The notes: generated by a model from the sequence alone, not told the origin. A DNA stretch of 64,000 nucleotides from Chitiniphilus shinanonensis DSM 23277 (GCF_000374805.1 NZ_KB895337.1:189862-253861), one strand, 5' to 3'. Positions 8,932-17,004 are shown, numbered from the stretch's first letter. Numbers and translations are program-made.

Positions 8932-10251
8932 TGCAGGCACTGGCCAGCACTAACCACCACGCTGGTCGGCGCAGACCAGAGCGCTGGCGATCACACGGTA
9001 CGTCATGCATCATGCAGCGACCATCTCGGAGCAGCCGGCCGCCATATTGAAGACAGAGCCAAAGCGGTATCCAAGTCCAATGCAGGCATGCGCCTCTGAT
9101 CAACCCGCACACCAACATCCACGTCACCACTGGGGGCTTATGCGGAGCTTGCAAGAAATCGCCAGAAATGCCGCTGCATCGCATGTGATCCAAAAAATGT
9201 CCACCGACGAACAGCGCGAGGCCTACTTCAACAAGATGCTGAGCATGTCCGATGACGAATTGAACGTCATGGCACAGATCAGCTACATCCCCGAGGTCCA
9301 TTGGCCCATTTTTCGTGCCGTAGTTCGACGCCAGGACTGTGATTTCATGCAAAAACTCAAAGGCTTTGACGATCAATTGGAGACTGGTGATGTCGTGCTC
9401 ATGACCGGAACATCCTTCAAATCTAAAGCACTCGCAAAGTCGCAGATTCCGTTTTACTTCAAAGCCAAGTCGAGCCATGTCGCGCTGGTTCATGCCGACT
9501 TCATCTGCATCGACGCCATGCCTGACCCTGGCGTGTCTAACCGGATTATCACGGACGTGCTCCAGGACGTCGAAGACAACTGGCGAGTGATCCGCTTTAA
9601 CAAGATCACGAACCAGCACCGAGAGGCCATGCAGCAGCGGTTTGCCTTTTACATCGAGCAGCCCTACAAAATTTCATCGAGAAAGAAACCTGGCAAGGAT
9701 TTTTCGTATTGCTCAGAGCTCGCTCGGAAGGTCTACCAGGAATGCAAGGTGGATGGCAGTCACATCCCTAAGGGGCATCATGTGATCAAGCCCTGCGACT
9801 TTGACCGCATTGCCGATCAAGGCAAAGACTGGACGGACATCACCGAGAAGGTCAGGCCCTACATCGCGTTCGTACAGGAGTACGAAGCCATCCACAAGAT
9901 GATTTCCAAAGCATTTATCGACGGACTCAAACTCAATCGCGCACGCTACGAAGATCGGATAGAAATGATCCGAAAGATCCGTGCCCTAGAGAAAAAGGGC
10001 TGCATTTCGTCCGAAAAAGCTAACGAGTGCGTCAAGCAGATTCACGAAGTGGAGAAGAAGCTCCACTACACCTTCTGGGATTTCTCTCGTACATAGCGCA
10101 CCGGTTCAGAAGTCTTGCTGACCGCTATCGGTCGCGAATGATTCTGATCAGCTTAGAACGGGCTCACGCTCATGGTTGGTCCGAGCCAGCGCATGCATGC
10201 GAAGTGGTCAACCGTTGCTGGCATGGGTAGTCAACGCAGCCGGAATCCGCA
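8932..10251. mobile_element. 1.3-kb insertion carrying one gene, no transposase
   Basis: The segment separates the two halves of a 150-aa coding sequence and is bounded by a 7-bp direct repeat, as a target duplication would be. Its ends read TGCAGGCACTGGC and, inverted, TGCGGATTCCGGC, an imperfect 13-bp terminal repeat with 8 matches. Inside is a single gene for a papain-fold protein and about 200 bp of non-coding DNA at the left and 155 bp at the right. No transposase, integrase or clear attC site is visible, so it would be a non-autonomous element or the scar of a recombination event. Confidence 0.6.
9140..10096 (+). CDS. YiiX-like permuted papain-fold (NlpC/P60) protein
   Basis: This 318-aa protein shows the order of motifs of permuted NlpC/P60 hydrolases: GDVVLMTG near residue 83, a catalytic-type His in SSHVALV (His113) and the Cys in FSYCSELARKVYQ (Cys191). 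These enzymes act on amide or acyl-thioester bonds; the substrate here is unknown. A helical N-terminal region of about 75 residues and a charged helical C-terminus of about 80 residues flank the core. No signal peptide or membrane helix is seen, so it is cytosolic or delivered. The start at 9140 has GGGGG just upstream; starts at 9005 and 9080 are possible. Codon use is more AT-rich than the neighbours. Confidence 0.75.
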   Translation: MRSLQEIARNAAASHVIQKMSTDEQREAYFNKMLSMSDDELNVMAQISYIPEVHWPIFRAVVRRQDCDFMQKLKGFDDQLETGDVVLMTGTSFKSKALAKSQIPFYFKAKSSHVALVHADFICIDAMPDPGVSNRIITDVLQDVEDNWRVIRFNKITNQHREAMQQRFAFYIEQPYKISSRKKPGKDFSYCSELARKVYQECKVDGSHIPKGHHVIKPCDFDRIADQGKDWTDITEKVRPYIAFVQEYEAIHKMISKAFIDGLKLNRARYEDRIEMIRKIRALEKKGCISSEKANECVKQIHEVEKKLHYTFWDFSRT

Positions 10252-10445
10252 GTCTTTCCGAATGTTGCCAAGGCCAATAGGCATTTTCGAGTTGCCTCAT
10301 ATATGGCTAGTCTTCGTTCGAAAAGGTCCAGTTTCAATTTGTTTTTCGCAGTTTTCCACTGCCGGTAGGCTATGCATGCTGCAAATATCGCGACCGCGGG
10401 AGTTGATAAAGCGGTCAGGTAGGATGTCCAGTGAATAGCTGCCAT
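10252..10445 (-). pseudogene. N-terminal fragment of the split gene
   Basis: From the ATG at 10445 (GGA 9-11 bases upstream) this reads MAAIHWTSYL..., a membrane helix (STPAVAIFAACIAYRQW) and then KLKLDLFERRLAIYEATRK, the signature start of a family of small membrane-anchored proteins. The family-like reading stops at FGKT, precisely at the 7-bp repeat shared with the fragment at 8666-8931. Beyond this point the frame runs into the insertion and stops within 30 codons. The fragment alone would make a truncated, probably inactive protein. Confidence 0.75.
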
Positions 10446-10500
10446 TTTTCTTTTTCCATTGCAATTTTGGGAGTTTTTAAAATAGCTTGACCGGCGAAGC

Positions 10501-10890
10501 TCACTCGAACTCCCAATGCTGCGGCAAATCATCCGTAATTTCATGCCACGGCGCCTTGGAGCCTACAAAGATATGCGCGCTGGGGCTGATCGACGGGGTG
10601 TCGAGCAGCGTGCCAAGCGTGACGTGGACGAACGCGCCGTCGCGCACTACCGAATACAGCAGCGAGCCGCATTGGCCGCAGCGGATGTCATGCGCGCCGT
10701 CGTCACCATATCGCATCAGCCGGTCTGCGCCGGCCATCAGGTGCAAGTGCTCGCGCTCGATGCCGGCGAAGGGTTTGCAGGCGGCGCCGGTGGCGCGGCG
10801 GCATTGCGAGCAGTGGCAGTTCAGGGCGTAGGCGAAACGGTCCGCCACTTGGTAGCGCACTGTGCCGCACAGGCATTGACCTTGGAGCAT
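10501..10890 (-). CDS. GFA-family (glutathione-dependent formaldehyde-activating-like) protein
   Basis: The 129-aa product has the two zinc sites of the GFA/CENP-V family: CLCG near the start, CHCSQCRR in the middle and CGQC later. The founder enzyme makes S-hydroxymethylglutathione, but most family members have no proven reaction. The ATG at 10890 is chosen because the family begins a few residues before the CxCG motif; upstream frame extension lacks family sequence. It lies 67 bp downstream of the histidine kinase gene, in the same direction, and could be a third gene of that operon. Confidence 0.88.
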   Translation of the reverse strand: MLQGQCLCGTVRYQVADRFAYALNCHCSQCRRATGAACKPFAGIEREHLHLMAGADRLMRYGDDGAHDIRCGQCGSLLYSVVRDGAFVHVTLGTLLDTPSISPSAHIFVGSKAPWHEITDDLPQHWEFE

Positions 10891-10957
10891 GGGAAGATCC
10901 GTCGCGACGATGTGGCCGTCATTATCGGCGGCTTCGGCGCGGTGTGGCCGCCGCCGC

Positions 10958-12310
10958 TCAGCGCGGCAGCCACAAGGTGGCGACCAGGCCGAGTTCGCCG
11001 TTGGCCAGCGCCACGTCGCCGCCGTGGGCGCGGGCGATGCTGCGGGCGATGGACAGCCCCAGGCCGGTGCCGCCGGTGTCGCGGTTGCGCGACGAATCCA
11101 GGCGGTAGAACGGCTCGAACACCTGCTCCCGCATGGCTTCGGGCACGCCGGGGCCGTGGTCGCGCAGGATGATCTGCAAACGGTGCGTGCTGTCCACCAC
11201 CATGATCTCGACCTTGCCGCCACCGTATTTCAGGCCGTTGTGCAGCAGGTTCTCCACGCAGCGCTTCAGCGCCAGCGGCTGCGCGGGGTAGGGCTGGCGG
11301 GCCTGGCCGCTCAGGGTGACGCGGCCGTCGCTGGTGGCGGTGGCGTCGTCGGCCAGCGCGGCGAGCAGGGCGTTGATGTCCACCGGCACGGTGGCTTCGC
11401 GCCACGATTCGCCGCGCAGGAAGTCGAGCGTGGCGTCGAGCATGGCTTCCATCTCGGTCAGGTCGCGCACGATCTTGTCGCGCTGCGCTTCGTCGTCGAC
11501 GTTTTCGGCGCGCAGCCGCAGGCGGGTGAGGGGGGTCTTCAGGTCGTGCGACACGGCGGCCAGGATGCGGGTCTGCTCGTCCATCACCCGTTTCAGCCGC
11601 GCCTGCATCTGGTTGAAGGCGCGCGCGGCGTGGCGGACTTCCGACGGGCCGGTTTCCGCCAGCGGCGGGGTCTGCAGGTTGCGGCCGATGCGCTCGGCGG
11701 CGGCCGACAACGCGGTCAGCGGCCGCGACAGCCAGCGCACCGCCCACAACGCCAGCAGCATCACCACCGCCGAACGGGCCAGGAAGTCGAACACCACCGG
11801 CCACGGCAGGCGCAGCCCCGGCGGGCCGGCCATGCCCGGCGGCGGACCGGGCGGGCGGGTGTTCTGGCGGAAGGTGACCACCTGCCCGTCGGGCAATTGC
11901 AGGCGCGCGGTCAGGTAGTCGTGCTCGCGGTAGACGGCGATGCGGCTGGCCAGCACCTGTTGCGCCAGTTGCGAGCCGGCCGGCGCGGCGGCCAGCAGGT
12001 CGCGATGCAGCCGGGCGTCGTTGGGCACGCCATGCGCCGTGCCGAGCAGGGCGAAGCCGCGCGCGGCCAGCAGGCGCGGGTCCTGCCCTTCCAGCATGCC
12101 GGGCTGGGCGATGGCCAGCAGGTCGAGGCTGCGCTCGATCACCAGCCGGGTGGCGCGCTCCTGGTCGAACTGCACGCGCTGGTGGCTGAACAGCAGAAAG
12201 CCCGGCAGCTGCATGGCGATCAGGCCCACCGCCACCAGCAGCGCCATGCGCCCGGACAGGGTGTTGGGCAGCCAGCGCCCGATCAGCGCTCCAATTGAAC
12301 GGCGCTGCAT
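10958..12310 (-). CDS. Two-component sensor histidine kinase
   Basis: This 450-aa inner-membrane kinase has one membrane helix near residues 23-42, a periplasmic sensor of about 130 residues, a second helix near 178-198, a HAMP linker, the phospho-acceptor box (VSHDLKTPLTRLRL) and a HATPase domain with NLLHNGLKYGG, DHGPGVP and GGTGLGLSIA. The periplasmic part contains a Pro/Gly-rich run (RPPGPPPGMAGPPG). The ATG at 12310 overlaps the end of the regulator gene by 28 bp, indicating translational coupling. The signal is unknown; the EF-hand protein on the other side of the regulator hints at calcium. Confidence 0.92.
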   Translation of the reverse strand: MQRRSIGALIGRWLPNTLSGRMALLVAVGLIAMQLPGFLLFSHQRVQFDQERATRLVIERSLDLLAIAQPGMLEGQDPRLLAARGFALLGTAHGVPNDARLHRDLLAAAPAGSQLAQQVLASRIAVYREHDYLTARLQLPDGQVVTFRQNTRPPGPPPGMAGPPGLRLPWPVVFDFLARSAVVMLLALWAVRWLSRPLTALSAAAERIGRNLQTPPLAETGPSEVRHAARAFNQMQARLKRVMDEQTRILAAVSHDLKTPLTRLRLRAENVDDEAQRDKIVRDLTEMEAMLDATLDFLRGESWREATVPVDINALLAALADDATATSDGRVTLSGQARQPYPAQPLALKRCVENLLHNGLKYGGGKVEIMVVDSTHRLQIILRDHGPGVPEAMREQVFEPFYRLDSSRNRDTGGTGLGLSIARSIARAHGGDVALANGELGLVATLWLPR

Positions 12311-12993
12311 AGCATGTAGCCTTCGTTGCGGACAGTACGGATCAGGGCGGGATTGCGCGGGTCGTCGGACAGCCGCTGGCGCAGCCGGCTGACCAGCATG
12401 TCCACGCTGCGGTCGAACGGCACCGCCTCGCGCCCCCGGGTGTAGTCGAGCAGCTGGTCGCGGCTGAGCACGCGGTTGGCGTGTTCCAGCAGCACTTTCA
12501 GCAGCCGGTATTCGGCCAGGCTGAGCGGGATGGCCAGGCCGTCGGGCGAGATCAGCTGGCGTCCGGCGTGTTGCAGTTGCCAGCCGGAAAAATGGCTCAG
12601 CCGCGGCTCGGTGGTCACCGGCGTGTGGCGGGTGCGGCGCAGGATCACCCGGATGCGCGCCAGCAGCTCGCGCGGGCTGAACGGCTTGGTCACATAGTCG
12701 TCGGCGCCCAGCTCCAGCCCGACGATGCGGTCGGTCTCGTCGTTGAGCGCGGTCAGCATCACCACCGGGATCTCGCTTTCGGCGCGCAGCGCGCGGCACA
12801 GCGCCAGGCCGTCCTCGCCGGGCAGCATCACGTCCAGCACTACCAGCTTCACCGGATCGGCCGCCAGCACCCGGCGCATCGCCGCGCCGTCGGCCGCGGT
12901 GCTGACGCGAAAGCCGTTCTTTTCCAGGTAGTCCTGCAACAGTGTGCGGATCTCGTCGTCGTCGTCGACCACCAGCAGGTGTTCTTTTTCCAT
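12283..12993 (-). CDS. OmpR-family response regulator
   Basis: This 236-aa protein has a receiver domain (VVDDDDEIRTLLQ; phospho-Asp in VVLDVMLPGEDG; Thr of MLTALNDE; Lys of YVTKPFSPREL) and a C-terminal winged helix with SLAEYRLLKVLLEHANRVLSR and RTVRNEGYML. It pairs with the kinase whose gene overlaps its end. The ATG at 12993 begins MEKEHLLVVDDDDE; a second ATG three codons upstream is possible. It is divergent from the EF-hand gene, with 244 bp between. Confidence 0.93.
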   Translation of the reverse strand: MEKEHLLVVDDDDEIRTLLQDYLEKNGFRVSTAADGAAMRRVLAADPVKLVVLDVMLPGEDGLALCRALRAESEIPVVMLTALNDETDRIVGLELGADDYVTKPFSPRELLARIRVILRRTRHTPVTTEPRLSHFSGWQLQHAGRQLISPDGLAIPLSLAEYRLLKVLLEHANRVLSRDQLLDYTRGREAVPFDRSVDMLVSRLRQRLSDDPRNPALIRTVRNEGYMLCSAVQLER

Positions 12994-13237
12994 GCCCTGC
13001 ATGGTAGCGCCGGCAATGCGGGTGGCGATCCGACAGTTGTAACGGGCATGTAAACGGCGCCGCCGGCCATGACCAAGTGGCGACAAAACGGGCGTCGGCG
13101 GACAAGCCGCGCTGACATGGGGCGGTTCCAATACGGCAACGTGCCCGCAGGGTCTGTCGTGCCGCGGGTGCCGGCGCCCCGGCGCCAATGCAACCCGTGC
13201 CTCGCCATCGGCGGGCCGGCTTCAAGGAGCATGAGAC

Positions 13238-13903
13238 ATGGTCAGCAGCATCAGCGGGAGCAGCGCGTGGGCCGGCGTCAGCCAGGCCTATGCCCAGCGG
13301 CCCGACCCCAAGGAGCGCTTCAAGCAAATGGATGCCGACGGCAGCGGTGGGCTGTCGCTGGACGAATTCAAGGCCGGCTCGCCGCAAGGCGACACCAACC
13401 GTGCCGAAGCGCTGTTCTCCAAGATCGACAGCGATGGCGACGGCACCGTCACCCAGGACGAGTCGGACACCTTCGCCAAGCAGATGGAAGCGCAGTTGCT
13501 GCAGGCGGCGCAGCAGTTCCGCAGCGGCCAGGCCGGCGGCGGCAGCCTGGCCGAACTGCTGGGCAAGCTGGACGAGGACGACGACGGCGCGCTCAGCCTG
13601 GACGAGTTCAAGGTTGGCGCGCCCAAGGGGGCGGACGAAGCCAAATCGGCCGAGATGTTCCAGCGCATCGACAGCAACGGCGACGGTAGTCTGAGCGCCG
13701 ACGAACTGACCCAGGCCGACCAGGCCCGCCCGCAAGGCGGCATGCCGCCACCCCCGCCGCAGCAGGGCGCGTCCACCGAGGACGACGAGGACAGCACGCA
13801 ATCGCTGATCCAGAACCTGATCGCGCAACTGGCGAGCAGCTACGCCAACGGCAGCAACGAGGACGACACCTACGCCACCTTGTTGGCGGGCGTCACCGCC
13901 TGA
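13238..13903 (+). CDS. Four-EF-hand calcium-binding protein
   Basis: The 221-aa protein has four canonical EF-hand loops starting at Asp32 (DADGSGGLSLDE), Asp64 (DSDGDGTVTQDE), Asp112 (DEDDDGALSLDE) and Asp145 (DSNGDGSLSADE), each with the acidic residue at loop position 12. They form two pairs separated by a 36-residue helical linker. A Pro/Gly run (GGMPPPPPQQGAS) and a Ser/Asn-rich tail follow. There is no clear signal peptide. An AAGGAG ribosome site precedes the ATG. Divergent placement beside a two-component system recalls the calcium-responsive CarSR/EfhP arrangement of Pseudomonas; the regulatory link here is inference. Confidence 0.9.
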   Translation: MVSSISGSSAWAGVSQAYAQRPDPKERFKQMDADGSGGLSLDEFKAGSPQGDTNRAEALFSKIDSDGDGTVTQDESDTFAKQMEAQLLQAAQQFRSGQAGGGSLAELLGKLDEDDDGALSLDEFKVGAPKGADEAKSAEMFQRIDSNGDGSLSADELTQADQARPQGGMPPPPPQQGASTEDDEDSTQSLIQNLIAQLASSYANGSNEDDTYATLLAGVTA

Positions 13904-13945
13904 CCGCAGCAATACCCGGCCCGTGCCGGACGAACATCCCTCTTG

Positions 13946-13971
13946 CGCCGCCTTATGGGCGGCGTTTTTTT
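13946..13971 (+). terminator. Rho-independent terminator after the EF-hand gene
   Basis: A 7-bp GC stem (CGCCGCC/GGCGGCG) with a TTATG loop is followed by seven T. It lies 43 bp after the stop of the EF-hand gene and is oriented to end that transcript. Confidence 0.9.
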
Positions 13972-14141
13972 GGGGCGGCCGCCACCAGCGGAACGGCGCC
14001 GCGCCGACACCAACGGCCAGTCGGGCCGGTGCGCCAGCCAGCGCTAAGTTGTTGATCGAACAGGTGTGCCATTGCGCTGTCGCGCCCCGGCGACAGGGAT
14101 TTTCCTAATTCTTTCATGGGGTTGGGTGTTTGCTGGCGGTA
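13972..14141. other. Spacer without recognised gene
   Basis: Between the terminator and the first palindrome before the peptide gene I see no coding frame with a ribosome site and no further motif. Together with the sites listed next, it makes up the 416-bp gap between the EF-hand gene and the peptide gene. Confidence 0.4.
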
Positions 14142-14178
14142 TCTGTCGCCGGTTGACGACAGATTGCCAGGATGGCAA
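14142..14178 (+). promoter_or_regulatory. Two palindromes, candidate enhancer-binding sites
   Basis: TCTGTCG-N8-CGACAGA (14142-14163) is followed immediately by TTGCCA-GGA-TGGCAA (14164-14178). Both are perfect inverted repeats. They lie about 70-105 bp upstream of the -24 element at 14249, the normal distance for sites of a sigma-54 activator. The activator is not encoded in this window as far as I can see. Confidence 0.55.
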
Positions 14179-14215
14179 CAGCATATGGCAGGCATGTCAG
14201 TCAGGGGTTTGGTGA

Positions 14216-14228
14216 TAAGTAATTGATT
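14216..14228 (-). promoter_or_regulatory. IHF-consensus site
   Basis: On the minus strand AATCAATTACTTA fits WATCAANNNNTTR at every fixed position. It lies in the only AT-rich stretch of the spacer, between the palindromes and the sigma-54-type promoter, where IHF bending is usual. Confidence 0.6.
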
Positions 14229-14248
14229 TATATGGATATGCATGGGGC

Positions 14249-14264
14249 TGGCACGGACCCTGCT
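14249..14264 (+). promoter_or_regulatory. Sigma-54 (-24/-12) type promoter
   Basis: TGGCACGGACCCTGCT matches TGGCACG-N4-TTGCW with one difference, and the essential GG and GC pairs have the correct spacing. Transcription should start near 14276, about 44 bases before the ATG of the exported peptide. Confidence 0.7.
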
Positions 14265-14319
14265 ATATCCCATCCCGTGGCTCAGCCCACCCATCGTTTA
14301 CTTAACTGGAGTCAAACCG

Positions 14320-14454
14320 ATGCAAGTTCGCCAAATCATCGCCAAGTTCGCCGCCATCGCCGCCCTGTCCGCCTTCACCCTGGGCGTTGCCCACGCTGCT
14401 GACGAGCCGGCTGTCGATCAGGCCAGCGCTCCGAAGGCTGAGCAGTCCAAGTAA
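14320..14454 (+). CDS. Small exported peptide, 44 aa
   Basis: The reading frame starts at an ATG with a TGGAG ribosome site and encodes a textbook signal peptide (MQVRQIIAKFAAIAALSAF, then TLGVAHA) and a mature tail of only 18 residues, ADEPAVDQASAPKAEQSK. The mature part is hydrophilic and likely unfolded. It is preceded by a sigma-54-type promoter with IHF and palindromic sites, and followed at once by copy 2 of the dispersed element and by a terminator. I do not recognise a family. It could be a secreted signal, a periplasmic peptide or a leader-type product. Confidence 0.7.
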   Translation: MQVRQIIAKFAAIAALSAFTLGVAHAADEPAVDQASAPKAEQSK

Positions 14455-14456
14455 GC

Positions 14457-14568
14457 GCGGCCAACAAAACCCTCCTGGCTGCGTCGCCCGAAACTTGCCG
14501 TACTACACGTACTGTCTGCGTTTCGCGCTTCTTGCCAGGACCGCTGCGCTGGGTTTTGTTGACCGCTC
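14457..14568 (-). repeat. Dispersed palindromic element, copy 2
   Basis: This copy runs in the opposite sense to copies 1 and 3. Its right end GGGTTTTGTTGACCGCTC and left end GCGGCCAACAAAACCC are near-perfect inverses. The core (GCGTTTCGCGCTTCTTGCC) matches the other copies base for base over long runs. It starts 2 bp after the stop of the exported peptide. Confidence 0.85.
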
Positions 14569-14632
14569 TGGCTTGTGTAGTACCCCATCGGAACTATCTC
14601 CCCGCCCCCTGTAGGTAGTTCCCGTGGCACAA

Positions 14633-14657
14633 ACGGCGCCTTTGGCGCCGTTTTTTT
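14633..14657 (+). terminator. Rho-independent terminator
   Basis: An 8-bp stem (ACGGCGCC/GGCGCCGT) with a TTT loop is followed by a run of seven T. A weaker hairpin, GGAACTATC with GGTAGTTCC, lies just before it at 14590-14622. It ends transcription from the peptide gene; it also lies 45 bp beyond the last gene of the opposing tail operon. Confidence 0.9.
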
Positions 14658-14701
14658 ATGCCTGGAAAACCGGAAGAGGCGTGCTGGCGCAGCCGCGCGG
14701 A

Positions 14702-15475
14702 TCAATCCGGTTGGCGGGCCGGCACCACCTGGGCGGTGGCTTCGATGCGCTCGATGAGCGAGGTCGGTTCCGGCGTGCCGACGGCCAGCGCCAGTTCGAT
14801 TTCGCCGCGCAGGCCGATGTGGGCGGCGGCCACCAGCCAGTCGCGGTTGCCCAGGCGCACGCTGCTGTTCTCCAGCCGCGCCAGCCACGCGGCCGGGCGG
14901 TACAGGCGCATCGCCAGCGGGCCGGCGCCGGGGGTGACCAGTTCCACCACGTCGATTTCCGAGAGCCGCGCCAGCACGCTGCCCAGCGCGTCGCCGAGCA
15001 GCGCGGCGGCGGCGGGGCCGCTTTCCGCCCACGCGCTGAGCAGCAGTTCGCCGCGCGCCGGCATGCGCTCGACGTAACCGCGCGCGCGTTCGCCGCGCAG
15101 TCGCGCCAGCACCGGCGAGGGGGGCGGGGTGAGGAAGCGCAGCGTGGCGCCGTCCTGGGTGTAGTGGTCGGCGGGGTTGAGCAGGCGGCCGGGGGGCGCC
15201 TGCACGTCGACCACGGTCTGGCCGGCGGGCAGCGCGAAGTTGCCGGGCTGCCTGGCGATCGGCGTCAGGGTCTGCGAGCGCAGCAGGTGGGCGCTGCCGC
15301 GACCGACGCGGCCGGGGTCGTCGCCGGGGTCGGTGTCCAGGCTGGCGGCGTTGAGCCAGACGGCGGCCTTGCCGGCCTGCGGCGCCGGGGCGACGGCGCC
15401 CACGGTCAGCGCGGCGCGCTCGCCCAGCGCTTGCTGGAGGTCGGTTTGGAGCAGGGTTTCCAGGGCTTGCAGCAT
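14702..15475 (-). CDS. Last gene of the tail-like operon, function unknown
   Basis: The product is 257 aa, starting MLQALETLLQTDLQQALGER. An N-terminal helix is followed by a beta-rich region and a final part that reads GLRGEIELALAVGTPEP. The opening resembles in a general way the first helix of tail-terminator or DUF4255-type cap proteins, which begin with a short helical segment and often sit at an end of such operons, but I cannot confirm the family. The ATG at 15475 is 14 bp after the stop of the preceding gene, so it belongs to the operon. Confidence 0.7.
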   Translation of the reverse strand: MLQALETLLQTDLQQALGERAALTVGAVAPAPQAGKAAVWLNAASLDTDPGDDPGRVGRGSAHLLRSQTLTPIARQPGNFALPAGQTVVDVQAPPGRLLNPADHYTQDGATLRFLTPPPSPVLARLRGERARGYVERMPARGELLLSAWAESGPAAAALLGDALGSVLARLSEIDVVELVTPGAGPLAMRLYRPAAWLARLENSSVRLGNRDWLVAAAHIGLRGEIELALAVGTPEPTSLIERIEATAQVVPARQPD

Positions 15476-15489
15476 GGTCGATACCAGGG

Positions 15490-16770
15490 TTAGGCGATGG
15501 GCACGGCGTGGACGCCCAGTTGCGCCCAGGCGGTGTCGTCCGGCAGCGGCAGCCACGGGCCGCCGGCGATGCGGATCAGCGCGGCGCCCGCGCCGGCCGG
15601 GCGTTGCGCGGCGGTGTACCACAGCGCTTCGCCGCCCTGGGCGGTGACGCTGAGCCAGTAGTCGCCGGCCGGCAGCTTCAGCGGTTCGGGCCAGCGCGCG
15701 CGCAGCCAGCCGGCGTCGTCGCCGTCGGCCACCGCCACGCTGAGCGGCGGCAGCAGCGCCTGGTCGCCGGGCACGCCGGCGTGGTCGGCGTGCAGCGTCA
15801 GTTGCGCCTGCGGCGCGTGGTCCAGCCGCCGCGCGTAGACGCCGACCGCCGACAGCGCGTGCTGGGCGTCGTCCCAGCGAAAACGCTGCGCCACGCGGAA
15901 GTCGCCGCCGAGGCGACGCGCTTCCAGCGCCTGGGCCTGGGCCGGTTGCAATACGGTGATCTCGCCCGGACGCGGCGCGTTCGGGTCTTCGGACGGCTGG
16001 CCCGATCCGCCGCCCGACCCGCCGCCGCCTCCACCGCCCGGCGTCGGGGCGGGGGTTTCGGGGACGAGGACGGCGCTGAAGCTGTCGATCCGGATCTTAC
16101 GCGGCGCGGCGGCCAGCAGGCGCAGCGGCACCACGTTGCTGCCGGGATGGTCGAGCAGGTGGCGGTTGGCCAGGCGCGCCAGGCCGCCGATCTCCACCGG
16201 GGTCGCCGGCAGCACGCCCGCATGGCGGAAGAACGGCGGGTCGTCGCCGACCGCCAGCGCGGCATGGCACGGCTGGTCGGTGACGGTCAGGCTCAGGCCG
16301 CCGAGGATGGCGGGGTTGGGCACCAGCACTTTCATGTCGCCCTGCTGGGCCAGCACTTCCACCGCCAGCGCGCTGGCGGCCTGCGGCACGAAGCTTTGCG
16401 CGGCCTTGTTCACCGCCAGCGTGTCCAGCGGCGCCAGCGGCAGCCACACGCCGTCGCTCAGGATGCGGATGCGCCCGGCGGCGCCGGGGGTGTCGGCGCC
16501 GAAGGCCAGCCCCACCAGCGCGCGTTCCTCGCCCCATTCGGCGCGCGCCCAGCGCGTGGCGGCGGTGAAATTGCCGGTATCGCTGCTCAGGGTGACGCCG
16601 GTGGCGGCCTTGCCGGTGGTGTCGACGGCCTTGATGGTCAGCCGGACGCGATCCAGCCTGCGCCCCGGCGGCACCACCAGTTGCAGCGCCACGCCGTCGG
16701 GGCCGACGGTGAGGGTGCGGCCGCTGGCGTCCTGCTGGTCGCTCAGCAGTTGGACGACGGGATCAGCCAT
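15490..16770 (-). CDS. Tail-operon protein with two beta domains and a Gly-rich hinge
   Basis: This 426-aa protein has an N-terminal beta-rich half of about 230 residues, a Gly/Ser/Pro hinge (PTPGGGGGGGSGGGSG) and a C-terminal half of about 150 residues with the look of a jelly-roll or carbohydrate-binding sandwich (GDYWLSVTAQGGEALWY). It ends in GVHAVPIA. Placement after the fibre genes suggests an accessory fibre, adhesin or decoration protein of the particle. No catalytic motif is seen. The family is not recognised. Confidence 0.7.
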   Translation of the reverse strand: MADPVVQLLSDQQDASGRTLTVGPDGVALQLVVPPGRRLDRVRLTIKAVDTTGKAATGVTLSSDTGNFTAATRWARAEWGEERALVGLAFGADTPGAAGRIRILSDGVWLPLAPLDTLAVNKAAQSFVPQAASALAVEVLAQQGDMKVLVPNPAILGGLSLTVTDQPCHAALAVGDDPPFFRHAGVLPATPVEIGGLARLANRHLLDHPGSNVVPLRLLAAAPRKIRIDSFSAVLVPETPAPTPGGGGGGGSGGGSGQPSEDPNAPRPGEITVLQPAQAQALEARRLGGDFRVAQRFRWDDAQHALSAVGVYARRLDHAPQAQLTLHADHAGVPGDQALLPPLSVAVADGDDAGWLRARWPEPLKLPAGDYWLSVTAQGGEALWYTAAQRPAGAGAALIRIAGGPWLPLPDDTAWAQLGVHAVPIA

Positions 16771-16782
16771 GCCGGTGCCGCG

Positions 16783-16971
16783 TCACGCTGCGTGGTCGGC
16801 GGCGACGCCGTCGCCGGCCAGCAGTTCTTCCAGCACCTGGATGGCGCCGCTGATGCGCTGCATGGTGTGGGTCACTTCGGCGTGGCGTTGTTCCAGGTCG
16901 GCCAGCACCTGCTGGCCCGATTCCAGCTCGCCGCGCAGGGTGGCGAGGCGGGCTTCGATTTGCGACTTCAT
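16783..16971 (-). CDS. Small coiled-coil protein
   Basis: The 62-aa product, MKSQIEARLATLRGELESGQ onward, is almost wholly a heptad-patterned helix ending in LEELLAGDGVAADHAA. There is no membrane helix, so it is not an Rz- or holin-type lysis protein. It lies 12 bp before the next operon gene. It may be a fibre chaperone or an oligomerisation partner; that is a guess. Confidence 0.65.
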   Translation of the reverse strand: MKSQIEARLATLRGELESGQQVLADLEQRHAEVTHTMQRISGAIQVLEELLAGDGVAADHAA

Positions 16972-17004
16972 TGTTGCGTTTCCTTGGTTGAGGGGGTGTT
17001 CAGA

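Noticed and set aside
8932-10251. Integron gene cassette
   Set aside because: The single gene fits the size, but I could not find an attC-like pair of GTT/AAC core sites at the right end, and no integrase is nearby.
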